Source: Bubalus kerabau (taxonomy: Eukaryota > Chordata > Mammalia > Artiodactyla > Bovidae). From it: a stretch of 64,000 nucleotides of DNA. This document shows, piece by piece, positions 22,884-34,697 of the stretch (within the stretch, counting starts at the first letter, position 1; each line of letters starts with the position of its first letter). The stretch lies in contig NC_073625.1 of the NCBI RefSeq assembly GCF_029407905.1, positions 166,056,240 to 166,120,239 of the forward strand. The letters are read 5' to 3'. The notes beneath the pieces are model-generated. The model searched no databases, had not been told where the DNA came from, and saw only the letters and a program-made list of their open reading frames with translations. Position numbers and translations under genes: made by a program.

Positions 22884-23214
22884 ATCCTTATGTAAAATGT
22901 AATAGAAAGCCAGCTTCTTATGTATTTTTAAGAGAAAATACAAGTCTTTAAAAGTCCTGCTGGTGTACACTTGCTCTCTCCTTCTGCCTTTATGGGCACT
23001 TTGGTGGAGACAGTTTTAGAAACACACCTCATTGAGTCACATGAGGAGAGAAAAGCCCTTTGGATGATCATTTTCACTAGAATACTAGAAAAGGAAATTT
23101 TATTTTCAGTTAAGTTTAGAAATAAAAATTTCACTGTCTGAAGAAACTTTCCAGAAAGACAAACATTCACAAATTTATCCTCTGTAATTATATTCAAAAT
23201 AACACAAATTCAGG
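22884..23214. other. Unassigned interval
   Basis: No gene or repeat family recognised. The 89-codon minus-strand frame (22928-23197) has no identifiable motif. Confidence 0.4.
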
Positions 23215-23217
23215 ATC

Positions 23218-23277
23218 TCTATATCTATCTATGTATCTCTATCTCTTTATTTATCTGTCTATCATCTATCTATCACA
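23218..23277. repeat. (ATCT)n microsatellite, imperfect
   Basis: Tetranucleotide units of atct with scattered changes (ctatatctatctatgtatct). Confidence 0.85.
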
Positions 23278-23694
23278 GACTGCAACCTTCACTTGTATGC
23301 TAGGACACATGTTTCTATACAAAAATATGGCTAAAAAAGGCAAAATAGTGGAGATGATAGAAAATAGTGGGAGAAATATTCTAAAATATACAAATAGATT
23401 AAAAAAATGAAGAGAGGAGATAACAGTGAAGAAAGAAAAATAATGCATGAATCCCATGCTTCCTTTAAAACAGATTTGAAGGGGTTGATAAAATTATATA
23501 TAATACACACACAAAAAGGACAAAATATGTGACTGAGAAAATGAGAGAAAAGGCATAAAAGGATGGAAAAAATAAAATGAAGCCAGGAATAAGCTGAATA
23601 CAAAAATGCATATCACAAAGTGATATACACGTTATATTGATCAACTGAAAATTTTATCCTGAGCTTTCTGGCAGGCAGTTAGAAAGAGGGGTGC
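23278..23694. other. Unassigned interval
   Basis: Purine-rich on the plus strand. Long minus-strand frames here encode only hydrophobic, phenylalanine/leucine-rich text caused by base composition. No gene supported. Confidence 0.4.
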
Positions 23695-24290
23695 CTTCAT
23701 CTTTTTGTTCATTTACTCATTCAACAAATATCTGAGCATCTTCTGTCAAGCATTATTCTAGGGGCTGAAAGTAGGCCAGTGAACAAAACAGAACGTTGTC
23801 ATTCAGTGGAAGGAGACAGGCAATAAAAGAAGTAAAGTGGCTCAGCAGTAAAGAATCCACCTGCTATTGCATGAACCCAGGTTCAATCCCTGGGTCAGGA
23901 AGATCCCTTGGAGAAGGAAATGGCAGCCAACGCCCATATTCTTGCCTGGAAATCCAATGGATGGAGGAGCCTGGCAAGCTACAGTCCATGGGGTCACAAA
24001 AGAGATGGACACGACTGAGTGACTAAGCAACAATGACTAACAGTGACTAAACAACAAGGAAGAGAAATGGAATCGTGTGGAGAGTGGGAATCTTTTCCCT
24101 TCTAAAATAGGGTGGCCTCACTGAGAAAGTGATAGCTGAGGAAAAACCTCCAGAAAGCAAATGTCAACCTTAGGTGTCAACTCTGCAGATCCGTGAAGGA
24201 GCAAAGTCAAGTGGCAGAGTTAACAGGTGGGAGTGTGCCTGGTGAGGTTTCCTGGGAATGAAAGAAACCAGGGTTTCTGAACCTGAAAGA
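23695..24290 (-). mobile_element. L2 LINE 3' part, antisense, split by a Bov-tA
   Basis: Antisense L2 tail: actcattcaacaaatatct, cattattctaggggctg and gtgaacaaaacagaacg to about 23827. After the SINE the sequence continues with ggtggcctcactgagaaagt and gatagctgaggaaa. The right limit is soft. Confidence 0.7.
23828..24034 (+). mobile_element. Bov-tA SINE inside L2
   Basis: Head gtggctcagcagtaaagaat, end cacgactgagtgactaagca. L2 sequence on both sides shows it is a nested insertion. Confidence 0.9.
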
Positions 24291-24344
24291 GGTATGAGTG
24301 AGTGGCCATGCTCCTCAATTATAATTCTTCTTTGACTGCAATCT

Positions 24345-24590
24345 CAAGTACCAATACTTTGTCACCTGATGCAATGAGCCATCTCACTGGAAAAGACCCT
24401 AATACTGGGAAAGATGGAGGGCAAAAGGAGAAGAGGGCGGCAGAGAGATGGTTAGATAGCATCACCAACTCAATGGACATGACTTAGAGCAGACTCCAGG
24501 AGACAGTGGAGGAAAAAAGAGTGTGGCATGCTGCAGTCCATGAGATCGCCGAGTCAGACATGACTTAGCAACCGAACAACTTTCTTGGGT
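24345..24590 (+). mobile_element. Old BovB LINE 3' end
   Basis: Diverged BovB 3' fragment: ccaatactttgtcacctgat, gaaaagaccctaatactggg, atagcatcaccaactcaatg, ending agacatgacttagcaaccga. No (CTGAA)n tail left. Confidence 0.85.
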
Positions 24591-25334
24591 GGTGCTCTTC
24601 GGGTGTTTTTCAGTCATGTACTGTGGGCTTAACATTAGGGAGCTGCTCAGTGAGATCGATTCCAGAATCCCACAAATGATGCTGTTTGGGGACCATGATT
24701 TCTAAGTGGCCATCTCAGTCCAAGATGTACCTTAGTTCACCTAGAAGTGCCTAACCTAGTGACAGGGATCCACACACCCTGATTTGAATATATACACAAT
24801 TCTGTGTACTTTTCTAAAGTTTCTAGTTTTCAGCAGATTCTCAAAGGGTTTCATGACTAAAAAAGGATTAATATTCATAGGTCTAGATTGATAGAACTAT
24901 ATACTATAGGCAGTATCTCTTACAGTTGTTTTATTTCTTTTTAATCACTATTGAATTTTGGGGGAGAGGTAGATGGCAGTTATATTCTGCAGCTGAGTAA
25001 GGAGGGTCATGCTCCAATAATCACCCCAGAAAGGGTCAGGTAGGAAAAGGTAATAGCAAGTGCAAGTGAAAATGAGAGGCATGAGATAAACACTAGGTGT
25101 GAAGTTTCATGTGTTGAGCAGTGAGTGTGGAGGAACCTTGCTAGGAGAAGATGGGTGTTCATGGTGGGTGGACCAGAAGGAGATGCTGAGTAGAATGAAT
25201 GGGAGAGAACAGTGAGGATGGGAAACAGTCGTGGCTCGGTGAGAGTAAGAGGATGTGGGTGGTCAGTGGGGACAGGATACTGATAAGATATAGCACGATA
25301 AAGTCAATTTTCTTAGTAAGGCTTTCTCATTTTT
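24591..25334. other. Unassigned interval, G-rich right half
   Basis: The right half (about 25000-25300) is rich in gtgggagagg-type text and might be very old L2, but I cannot align it well enough to claim this. No gene seen. Confidence 0.35.
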
Positions 25335-25412
25335 TTCTAATTTTATTTTATTTTTAATTGGAGGATAATTATTCTACAATATTGTGATGGTTTCTGCCGT
25401 ACGTGAACATCT
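25335..25412 (-). mobile_element. L1 extreme 3' end, antisense
   Basis: Ttttatttttaattggagga … ctacaatattgtgatggttt … gccgtacgtgaacat is the antisense 3' terminus of a ruminant L1, truncated to about 80 bp. Confidence 0.7.
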
Positions 25413-26840
25413 CATTTGTTTTTAATCTAGACAATTTACATGAAAAGTTCTTATAGCAAATAGCATTCTAATGTTAGATACGTCTAATATTAGAAATATT
25501 CAATTAGATAATGTTAGGAAATATTGGCTATTTCAAGATACTCAGACACCCACTTTAATGTCTACATTCAAAAAATGAATATTGCTAAAAGCTTTGAAAT
25601 TGATAATAACTTGTTAACACAAAGTAATACTGAAATTGATGAATAAGATGATAAACGAGGAAAAGGGAGAAGAGGGGAAAAAAAAGGTTTGTGTAAGACA
25701 AAAGGAAGGATTAAAAAGAAATAAGAAAACATTTCTCAAAGTCTCTGTACCTGACACTTTCATCTCATAGTTTGCGCTATACCATTTAGAAATTAAGCCT
25801 GTCTTTACAAATGGTTTATCATTAATAGCCCAAAGAGAATGAGTTATTAACTCTGAACTATTTAGGTGAGATGAGAGACATGAATTTTGACCATCAGTCA
25901 GTAGATGCTGGAGCATCCTGCCAAGAAGGCTGTGGGTCTCTTGGTAAGATGGCTGTTTAAGAGAGGAGAGAACCACATCACTTTGGGACCATTTTCATAG
26001 CCTTCCCCTCTTCTCTCTCCTATCCTTACCACAGTGAAGGAGTGGAAAATAATAAATCACCTTTGTAGCCTCCTTCCACCCTGAGACTTTAAGATTCTTT
26101 ACATTCTTCCTATCCACCTTCAAAAGGCATAGAAATTTAGTCAGCACTCTTTTTTTTTTTTTTTTTTTCAGGGACTCCTCAGCCTTTCAGGCATTACCAA
26201 ACATGTAATTAAGGGATGCTTTAAAGCTTTAGCAGGCTCAGTTTTGAACACCCCCTCCCTTGTATGTGAAATGCAAAATGGAAATGCTAATGAGGGTTTC
26301 CTTGTCTGTCACCATTTTCCAAACTGAGAAATGCTAGATCTCAAATATCTTCAGATTATCTCTTCGCATAGGCAATGAGGAACACGGGAGGTTCTATCCT
26401 TCAGGTAATTACAGGCCCCAGATTTTCACAACAAATTTAAATTTACAGGGAGGTGGTGATTGTTGAGCCAAGCCTCGTTTTTTAGGAGAAATGGAACGAT
26501 CCAGATCTATCCTTGGAGTTGTTTTTCTCTGACCTCTGCCCCTATCCCAACATATATCCTGAGCCTTTCCTACAAGAGGGTACAGTTTTCTGAGACATAC
26601 TATTGGAGGACAGGAAAGAGCAGCTTTGTGTCGCATCATAGAATGGCCCCTATAAGGTAGCACATTTCCTGAGGAGGTAAACTTTTTATGGTTTAATTTT
26701 TAATTGCTCACTCAACATCTCCACCTCAATGCCCACAGGAGCCTCAATGTCTCTATGCCCCAACTGAAAATGCCCACCTTCTCCATTTCTATGGTATCTC
26801 CCTTCTCCCAGCTACTCACTTCAAAACTTCAATGAGTGAG
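25413..26840. other. Repeat-poor interval with T19 run
   Basis: No SINE or LINE recognised over 1.4 kb. A T-run lies at about 26151-26169. The 120-codon minus-strand ORF (25614-25976) has no recognisable domain and no supporting context. The part from 26170 to 26700 reads as moderately complex unique DNA. Confidence 0.45.
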
Positions 26841-27052
26841 AGCTTCCCAGGTAGCAAAGTGGTAAAGAATCTGTCTGTCAATGCAGGAGACACAAGAAAC
26901 ATGGGTTCAATCCCAGGGTCAGGAAGATCCCCTGGAGGAGGTCATGGGAGCTCACACCAGTATTCTTGCCTGGGAAATCCCATGGACAGAGGAGCCTGGA
27001 GGGCTGCAGTCCATGGGGTCACAGAGTAGGATATGACTTGACTGAGTGACTG

Positions 27053-27092
<40 letters not shown>
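26841..27092 (+). mobile_element. Bov-tA SINE with (CA)19 tail
   Basis: Head agcttcccaggtagcaaagt, end gactgagtgactgag. It is followed without a break by about 19 uninterrupted CA units (27055-27092), a SINE-tail microsatellite and a likely polymorphic marker. Confidence 0.9.
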
Positions 27093-27094
<2 letters not shown>

Positions 27095-28259
27095 GGACAG
27101 GAGTGATCTGGCAGACACTGCCTTACCCAAATGCTTTGAATGTCAGGATACATGTGTGGTGGTCGGAGAATAACAGGAAGAAAAACCAGAAACTTCCTTT
27201 TAAAGCATTATGGAGGTTGTGCTGAAAACATCCAGTCTGACATCAATTAATCCCAGGTAGCTACAAAATGACTGTTTTTTTTTTTTTGCTTGTAATGTGT
27301 CCTCAGGAAATTTCACCAAATGAATAACTAAAACAAGCCCATATGGGCATTCTTAAACATCTCTAGTCTATTACAATGAGGAGAGCACCTGTTTAAAAAT
27401 AGTCTGGGTGATAAATCACAGAAGGTTGCATTAATCAAGGTAGCCTAGAGCTGATAAGTACAATTATGGGTTTGTCACCCCGGGGAAACATCTTGATCAG
27501 AGCTCCTCAAACCCAGTATAAACCCTCAAATTTTTGCCCAAAGACGCATGTACCTAATTTGGGGACTTAGCACATCTTATCCATACGGTATTGAAGGCCT
27601 TCTGGCAGGGCCTTATCCAATATCCACAGTAATGAAAACTTATTCTGGTGAGATCTATTAATGGCGTAATGATGGACTACCTCTACAACAAGGGGCAGCA
27701 GTCTTCACACATCACAGGTGAAAAGAAACAGAACCAAAAACCAAGCCTGAGTCCTGAAATCTCCTATTCCTATGTGCCCTAGAATTTTACATAAGTGGAT
27801 GAAGGCAGACTAGTTGTATCTCACCATTCAGTGAGATGCTTATATTTGCTTTGGATGACTTTTTTAATGCTATGAAACTAGAATTTTTAAAGCAATATCA
27901 TCATAATTCAAAAAACAAATATATTTAAGACCAAAATAGAAATAAGTGAGCCATCAATATTGAATGTTATTTTATGATTATGCATTTTTACTGTGATTGG
28001 TAGCAGTTATTAGCTATGATGCTAGCATAATAAAAGTATTTTCTGATTTTTCCTATAGTCACAAAATGAGAGGAATCTGCATGCTGAAATATTTAGAGCT
28101 CCTGGATTCTGGTATTAGTCATCTAATTTCATTTCAAGGGCTATGTCAGTTCCCCTTGCTCCAAATTTCCTCTGCACATTACAGTCTATACTGTGTTCAC
28201 TTCTGATTTGAAACCATCTATCACTAGCTGTTTCTCCTACACATTTTGTCTTGCCATGA
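27093..28259. other. Repeat-poor interval
   Basis: No dispersed repeat recognised. Contains a T-run near 27272-27283, the palindrome gcccatatgggc near 27338, and an E-box next to a MEF2-type site at 27387-27402. No gene seen. Confidence 0.4.
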
Positions 28260-28425
28260 AAGATAACACATGGCATTGTTGATTAACACTTTATGTATGT
28301 GTATGATATCACCCTGTTACCCCCTACAAGCTGTAAGACCCTATGGGAGGAGTTACCACCCTTTTTAGTATTTTCATAACTCTTATTCCATGTTACACTC
28401 AATGTATGTTTGCTAAGTGACAGAG
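28260..28425 (+). mobile_element. L2 LINE 3' end relic
   Basis: Faint sense L2: ccccctacaagctgtaagac, then actcaatgtatgtttgctaa at the terminus. Weak. Confidence 0.4.
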
Positions 28426-28586
28426 TCTGGCAGAAAATTGGTGCCACTTGTGCTTTTGAGATAGTATGGGATCCAAAATGACAAGATCTCAGAAACAGAT
28501 GCCAGTGTGTTCATGAATTTAGTGTATAACAAAAGTTAAAAACTTAATGCAGAAGGAAAGAATGGTTTATTTAACAAGCAATGCCA

Positions 28587-28709
28587 GCAACTCTCCAGGC
28601 CAGAATACTAGAGTGGGTAGCCTTTCCCATCTCCAGGGAATCTTCCCAACCCCGGACTGGAATCGGGGTCTCCTGCATTGCAGGTGGATTCTTTACCAAC
28701 TGAGCTATG
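28587..28709 (-). mobile_element. Bov-tA SINE 5' part, antisense
   Basis: Ccagaatactagagtgggta through gaatcttcccaaccccgg to gattctttaccaactgagct; the 3' third of the body is missing. Confidence 0.85.
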
Positions 28710-28714
28710 ACCCA

Positions 28715-29385
28715 GGCAAGTCATTAATTGTTTGTATGACCTTGGACACAATGCTGAATATTTCTTGCCCTCAGTTTACTCATTCGTAAAATGGAGAGAT
28801 AGCATATTAAGAAGCAGAGACATTACTTTGCCAACAAAGGTCCGTCTCATCAAGGCTATGGTTTTTTCAGTAATCATGTATGGATGTGAGAGTTGGACTA
28901 TAAAGAAAATTGAGCATTGAAGAATTGATGCTTTTGAACTGTGGTGTTGGAGAAGACTCTAGAGAGTCCCCTGGACTGCAAGGAGATCCAACCAGTCCAT
29001 CCTAAAAGAGATCAGTCCTGAGTGTTCATTGGAAGGACTGATGCTTAAGCTGAAACTCCAATACTTTGGCCAATTGATGCGAAGAGCTGACTCATTTGAA
29101 AAGACCGTGATGCTGGGAAAAATTGAAGGCAGGAGGAGAAGGGGACAGCAGAGGATGAAATGGTTGGATGGCATCACCGACTCAATGGAGATGAGTTTGG
29201 GTAAACTCCCGGAGTTGGTGATAGACAGGGAGACTTGGGGTGCTGCGGTCCATGGGGTCTCAAAGAGTCGAATACGACTGAGTGACTGAACTGAACTGAA
29301 AATGGAGAGACGGTCTGTGCTAGAGACTGGATTATATGACTTGTGAGCATGCCTGGCAAAGTGCTGGGCACACTGCAAGACCCAA
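28715..29385 (+). mobile_element. MIR SINE split by a BovB
   Basis: Left piece 28715-28799 (ttgtatgaccttggacacaa, cctcagtttactcattcgta) and right piece from 29311 (ggcaaagtgctgggcacact) are two halves of one MIR in sense orientation, separated by the BovB insertion and its TSD. Confidence 0.7.
28788..29310 (+). mobile_element. BovB LINE 3' part with 12 bp TSD, inside MIR
   Basis: Body 28800-29298 starts at tagcatattaagaagcaga and ends gactgaactgaactg. The 12-mer aaaatggagaga occurs at 28788-28799 and 29299-29310. Only the ORF2 C-terminal region is present, with stops (e.g. near 28918). Confidence 0.95.
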
Positions 29386-32082
29386 TACTTTACATGAAAA
29401 ATAAATCAATGTCAACTGCAGACTTGGATAAACTGGGAGTCAGGAAAAAGAAGTAGTGCTGAATTTAACAGACATTTTTGATATGGAAGCCATTTGAAAA
29501 ATGGTTATGCACAATTAGTCATCTTCATTCCCTGTAACACCAAGGTGCAATAAATAATCTTGAAATTGTCTGCATGGGATTCAGGTTTGCACAGTGGGAT
29601 CTCGCCTTGCTTTGGCTGGTTTGCACGTCTGTTCTGAGTTGTTTTCATGTATTGTATAGATGGATCATGCTTTCAGATGCACCAAGTTGTTCTCCACAAA
29701 GGAAGAATTTATGAAGTCCTGTGGTTTTCATTTCATGAAAAGTGGATGTAATGTTTTTAGATCATTCAGCTAAGATTATAGGTGCTCTTCCCTAATAGAA
29801 TTTTCTTCTTATATATTGGCCTCATTTTTAAGAAAATAGGTTTACTCATACACTAAATTCATCCAAACTGGAGGCCTGGCTATGTAGAAGACAGATAAGT
29901 AAGACAGCACTGATTGTAGTAGATATTTTTGATACAGAAAGCTCTATGGAACATGATTATGCACTATTCAATTTTGAAAGAAATTTTTCACATTAAATCA
30001 AGTTGTGAACTATGAAACCTGAAGTTTGAGGACATTTAAAATTATTAAGTTTAACTCTTCTCAACACTGGGAGAAATTTGATAGAGTTTTATGTACATGG
30101 TCCCCATTTGATTTTAATTTTCTAATATATTTAAAGATTTTAGTATAATTCATAATCCAAAGATCTTTCTCATGTTCAGTTTTTTCTGCTTATAAAATAG
30201 AATCCACTTATGAATCCTTTAAGGAGTTTTCACAATGGTCTTATAGCATCTTTTAAATTAGTCCACTGTAGATCGTCAGCTAATTCAATATCTCTTAGAT
30301 CATCAGCTAATCCAATATCTCTCATTTATCCACTGGATATTATAAATTTTCCTCCCATTAGAATTCCCCCATCCAGAAAAGCTCTTTCTTCACATTTTTC
30401 TATAATATTACATTCTTTTGTAAATCTTTAGGCCTATAGAGCAGCACTTATTGAGCCAATTTATCTTATAAGGCAAAATCTAAAACAAATATCTTCTATC
30501 CAAACTAACCCTAGTAATTCATAAAAATCATTCTTTAATTATTTCCCTCAGGTCATTGTACCATTTCTGGTAAAGATTTGTTCTACTCTGAATGGCCCCA
30601 TATGAGTAGGACAGGCTGATTAGCTCAGATTGCTTCTTAGGTTAAGATTGTACCACATGCTATAGACAAAAAAGAAAAACTCTTTGTTCCTGTATCATAT
30701 ATGCTTATTTTTCACACCAAGCTCCTTGAAAGGTGTTTTGGCTCTTCTAAATGATTTGTAGAGCTGCTTTTAAAAAAACAGCCCTAAAATTCCCACTTTA
30801 TGAACTGGATCTATGTGTTGTTCTATGTTGTTTTCATTTGTATGAATTTCTTCCTGTGTTTTTCAACTGAAAAACGAATAGTCCTTATTGTAACTGGTGA
30901 AACAATATGCAGCAAAGATGTGATAAAATGCCAATTATCACACAGTCTTTTCACTCCCATTCTCATATTACTAGTTTTGCTTTTCTACTTGCTCACATAA
31001 ATGCATATAAGCACATAAATGCAGAAAAATATAGTTTTGGTTGGTTGATTATTTTATCACCAGGATAGTAGCATAATATACACATTTCCTTTCAACTTGT
31101 TTTTGCTTTTATTCAGTTAATATCTCATAGATAACCCTATATATGAGTAGATATTCAACTATGATTTTTCTACTTTAATACACGCTCATAAACACATTTG
31201 TACAGAAATGGGAATAACACAAGCTGGTTTGATATTTTTTAGAATAATATTTTTCTTCTTTTTTGTTTAGACATATGCTTCTTACCTTGACAGTTAACCT
31301 TATAGATCCTACTTTGATCTTTAAACAAAAGAGGATTCTGCCTCTGATTTTTTTGGTCCCCATCTTTTGGCAATGATGGATACACTTAATATTTGAGCAA
31401 TCATGAAAGATGCTTCATCACTTTACCCAGTTCTTCAGTGCCTGCATTTCCAAGTAATAGTAAATGCTAGGTAGTAATTAAATCACCCAAGAAATGGAAC
31501 CATCTCTCTCAGGTTTTAATATGACTGGCCTGTTATTTTTTCAGATTATATGGGTGCTTGATGAAAATCTCCGAGGTGAAATCTGAATGAGCTATTAAGA
31601 CAACAAGAAGGTTTGATAGCTTAAGTCCCCATATGCTTCTCAAACTGCTTGATGTGGAGGCCATGGTCTATGGTTTTCCCCCAGGAACCTTGTGCTTGTG
31701 AATTATACATAGGTTCAGCTCACATCAGTGAAAGGTTAACCTATGGGAATACCAACCTTAAGAAAACGGTTTACCTCACAAAATGTTTTTATTGTGATTA
31801 AGTATTCAAAACATTTTATTTTTTCCCTGAACTTTCCTCTCCCATCTTCACATATGCTAAATCTGGTCATCTGTAATTGTGAGGGTGCTACGATGTGCTG
31901 CTTAGATGCTCCTTTGGAAAAGACTTGTCACCCCAGCTGCTGAGAATATTGCTAGCAGTCAGCCTTCTTCAGGAATTGTCTCAGTCAAGAGATCCACCTG
32001 GCCCATGGCCACATCTCTCTGAGATTTAAAAACCCAGCCCTCTTGCTCTGACTCAGGACAGCTCTGTGTGCATGCTCTGCTA
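29386..32082. other. Mostly unassigned interval
   Basis: Holds a 2 x 27 bp imperfect tandem duplication (30270-30323), and a stretch at about 31025-31260 (ttcagttaatatctcatag) that may be ancient antisense L1. No gene, RNA or young repeat recognised. Confidence 0.4.
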
Positions 32083-32229
32083 GATCACTCAGTCCGACTT
32101 TGTGAGTCCAGGGACTGTAGCCTGCCAGGCTCCTCTGTCCATGAAACGTTTCAGGCAAGAATACAGGAGTGGGTTGCCATTTCCTTCTCCAGGCAATCTT
32201 CCCAACCCAGGGATTGAACCCAGGTCTCC
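32083..32229 (-). mobile_element. Bov-tA SINE body, antisense
   Basis: Agatcactcagtccgacttt through ctgccaggctcctctgtcc to ggattgaacccaggtctcc; most of the tRNA head is missing. Confidence 0.85.
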
Positions 32230-32384
32230 ACATTTATTGTACATACTAGTATATTTGGACATATTTCTGCCATACTATTTTCTGTTTTTTGATTATGTTT
32301 CCCCAGTTTTTTTCATTTTTTTTCTCTTCTACCTTCTTTCAGGTTTTTTACATTTTCTTTCCTTTCATTTTTCTTCTTTTTTTA

Positions 32385-32535
32385 ATTGAAGCATATTTGT
32401 TGCAAAATATAATGTTGCTGGTGTATCATATAGTCATAAATTTTTAAAGTTATACTCCATTTATAGTTATTATAAAATATTGACTACAGTGTTGTATAAT
32501 AATTCTTGTAGCTTATTTTACAGCTTTGAAAATTG
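32385..32535 (-). mobile_element. L1 3' UTR fragment, antisense
   Basis: Attgaagcatatttgttgca, a diverged middle, then gttgtataataattcttgta resembles antisense L1 3' terminal sequence. A stretch to its right, about 32540-32600, may be another old repeat that I cannot name. Confidence 0.5.
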
Positions 32536-32960
32536 TACTAGTTAGGGTTTTTATTTGCAAACAGCCAAAACAAACTCTAGCTGATCTGAGCAAAAAAGGC
32601 ATTGATTAAAAAAATATTGAGTAGCTGTTAAAATTAACTGACAAGATTATATGGGGTGAACTGTAAGGTGGTTTCTTTCTGATTATCTATAAGGTTAAAT
32701 TAATTTATAAGGATCACAATATATATTTTAATGAAACCCATGCTAATGAATTATATATAAAATGAGTTACCATGTGTTCCTGTTATGACTGTCATTTCAA
32801 ATTTTTTAATTACATGTATAATTTTATTTTTAAGGCATCATACAATATATTTTTTAGTGTGTAGTTCAATTGATTTTTAACTATTTTTTAAATGAAGTAT
32901 AATTAATTTAGATATATAGCAAACTGATTCAGTTTTATATATATGTGTGTATATACATAT

Positions 32961-33205
32961 GAAACTCCAATACTTTGGGCACCTGATGCGAAGAGCTGAC
33001 TCATTTGACAAGACCCTGATGCTGGGAAAGATTGAGGGTAGGAGGAGAAGGGGATGACAGAAGATGAGATGGTTGGATGGCATCACCAACTCAATGGACA
33101 TGGGTTTGGGTGGACTCTGGGAGTTGGTGATGGACAAAGAGGCCTGGCATGCTGTGGTTCACGGGATCACAAAGAGTCAGACACGACTGAGTAACTGAAC
33201 TGAAC
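32961..33205 (+). mobile_element. BovB LINE 3' end inside L1
   Basis: Gaaactccaatactttgggc to gagtaactgaactgaa; the last ~245 bp of BovB. L1 3' UTR lies on both sides (cagttttatatatatgtg on the left, catgtatatattctttttc on the right), with a short TSD-like atacat on each side. Confidence 0.9.
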
Positions 33206-33524
33206 GGATACATGTATATATTCTTTTTCAGATTTTTTTCCATTGTAGGTTTTTATAAGTTATTGAATGTAACCACTTTGCTATACAATAGGTCCTTCTT
33301 GGTTATCTATTTTGTATATTGTAGTGTGTATATGTTAATCCCAAACTCCTAATTTATTCCTCCCTGCTACCAAAGGGGATAGCCCCCTGCTATATCCCCT
33401 TTGGCAACTATATGTTTGTTTTCTGTGTTTGTGAGTCTGTTTTGTAAATAAGTTCCTTTGTTTCATTTTCTTTAGATTCTACCTGTAAGTGATATATGAT
33501 ATTTGTCTTTCTTTATCTGATTTC

Positions 33525-33751
33525 AGTTCAGTTCAGTTCAGTCGTTCAGTCGTGTCCGACTCTTTGTGACCCCATGAATCGCAGCACGCCAGGCCTCCCT
33601 GTCCATCACCAACTCCTGGAGTTCACTCAGACTCACGTCCATCGAGTCAGTGATGCCATCCAGCCATCTCATCCTCTGTCGTCCCCTTCTCCTCCTGCCC
33701 CCAATCCCTCCCAATATCAGAGTCTTTTCCAATGAGTCAACTCTTTGCATG
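33525..33751 (-). mobile_element. BovB LINE 3' end inside the same L1, antisense
   Basis: Cagttcagttcagttcagtc to gagtcaactctttgcatg. A small part of the L1 target (about tacttcacttag) appears to be lost at the insertion point. With the copy at 32961-33205 it forms a ~225 bp inverted repeat around ~320 bp. Confidence 0.9.
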
Positions 33752-34697
33752 ATAATTAATATGATAACACAAATGGCATTATTTCAGTCTTTTTTATGGT
33801 TGAGTAAATTTCCATTATATATTATATATATATGTATATACACACACACCATATCTTCTTTATCCATTTATCTGTCAATGGATACTTGGATTGTTTTTAT
33901 GTCTTGGCTTGGCTATTAAAAACAGTGCTGCTATGAACATTGAGGTGCATGTATGTTTTTGAATTATAATTTTCTCTGAATATATTCCAAGGAGTGGATT
34001 GCAGGATCCTATGGTAACTCTATTTTTAGTTTTTTAAGGATCCTCTATACTGTTTTCCATAGTGGGTGTATCAATTTACATTCCTACTAACAGTGTAGGA
34101 GGGTTTCTTTTTCTCTACACTTCCGCCAGCATTTATTATTTGCAGGCTTTTTAATGATGGTCATTTTGACAAGTGTAAGGTGAGATACTACATTGTAGTT
34201 TTCATTTTCATTTCTCTAATTATTAGTGATATTGAGCATCTTTTCATGTGTCTGCTGGCCATCTGTATGTTCTTTGGAGAAATGTCTGTTTAGGTCTTCT
34301 GCCCATTTTTGATTGGGTTATTTTTATATATATTAAAATATATGAGCTGTTTGTATATTTGTATATTTTGGAAACTAATCCCTTGCCACTAGTATTGTTT
34401 GGAAATATTTTCTCCCATTCTGTAGAATGTGTTTTCATTTTGTTTATGATTTGCTTTGCTATGCAAAAGCTTTTAATTATATCCCATTTGCTTATTTTTG
34501 TTTTTATTTTATTGCTCTGGAAAATGGATCAAGAAAGATATTGCTGAAATTTATGTCAAAGAGTGTCCTGCCTATGTTTTCCTTTAGGAGTTTTATAATA
34601 TCTGATCATATTTAGGTATTCAATCCATTTGACTTTATTTTTGTATGTGGTGTTAAAGATTGTTCTAATTTCATTCTTTTACATGTAGCTGTCCAGT

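Larger units (their letters stand above)
32878..34697 (-). mobile_element. L1 LINE 3' part, antisense, broken by two BovBs
   Basis: 3' UTR (32878-32960, 33206-33524) followed by antisense ORF2 end (33752-34697). Marker islands: tgggattgc-type gtggattgcaggatcctatg, cattcctactaacagtgtag, cttctgcccatttttgattg and cttttacatgtagctgtcca. ORF2 has many stops. BovB insertions at 32961-33205 and 33525-33751 interrupt it, and a third BovB begins where it ends. Confidence 0.85.

Noticed and set aside
23218..23277. Regularly repeated units as a CRISPR array
   Set aside because: Units are 4 bp with no spacers; an ordinary microsatellite in a mammalian genome.
25614..25976. 120-codon minus-strand ORF
   Set aside because: No similarity to any family I know; low-complexity phenylalanine/serine-rich end follows base composition. 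Cannot be supported as a gene or exon.
26151..26169. T19 run as the tail of an antisense processed pseudogene
   Set aside because: No polyadenylation signal complement follows at the expected distance and no parent gene is recognisable to its right.
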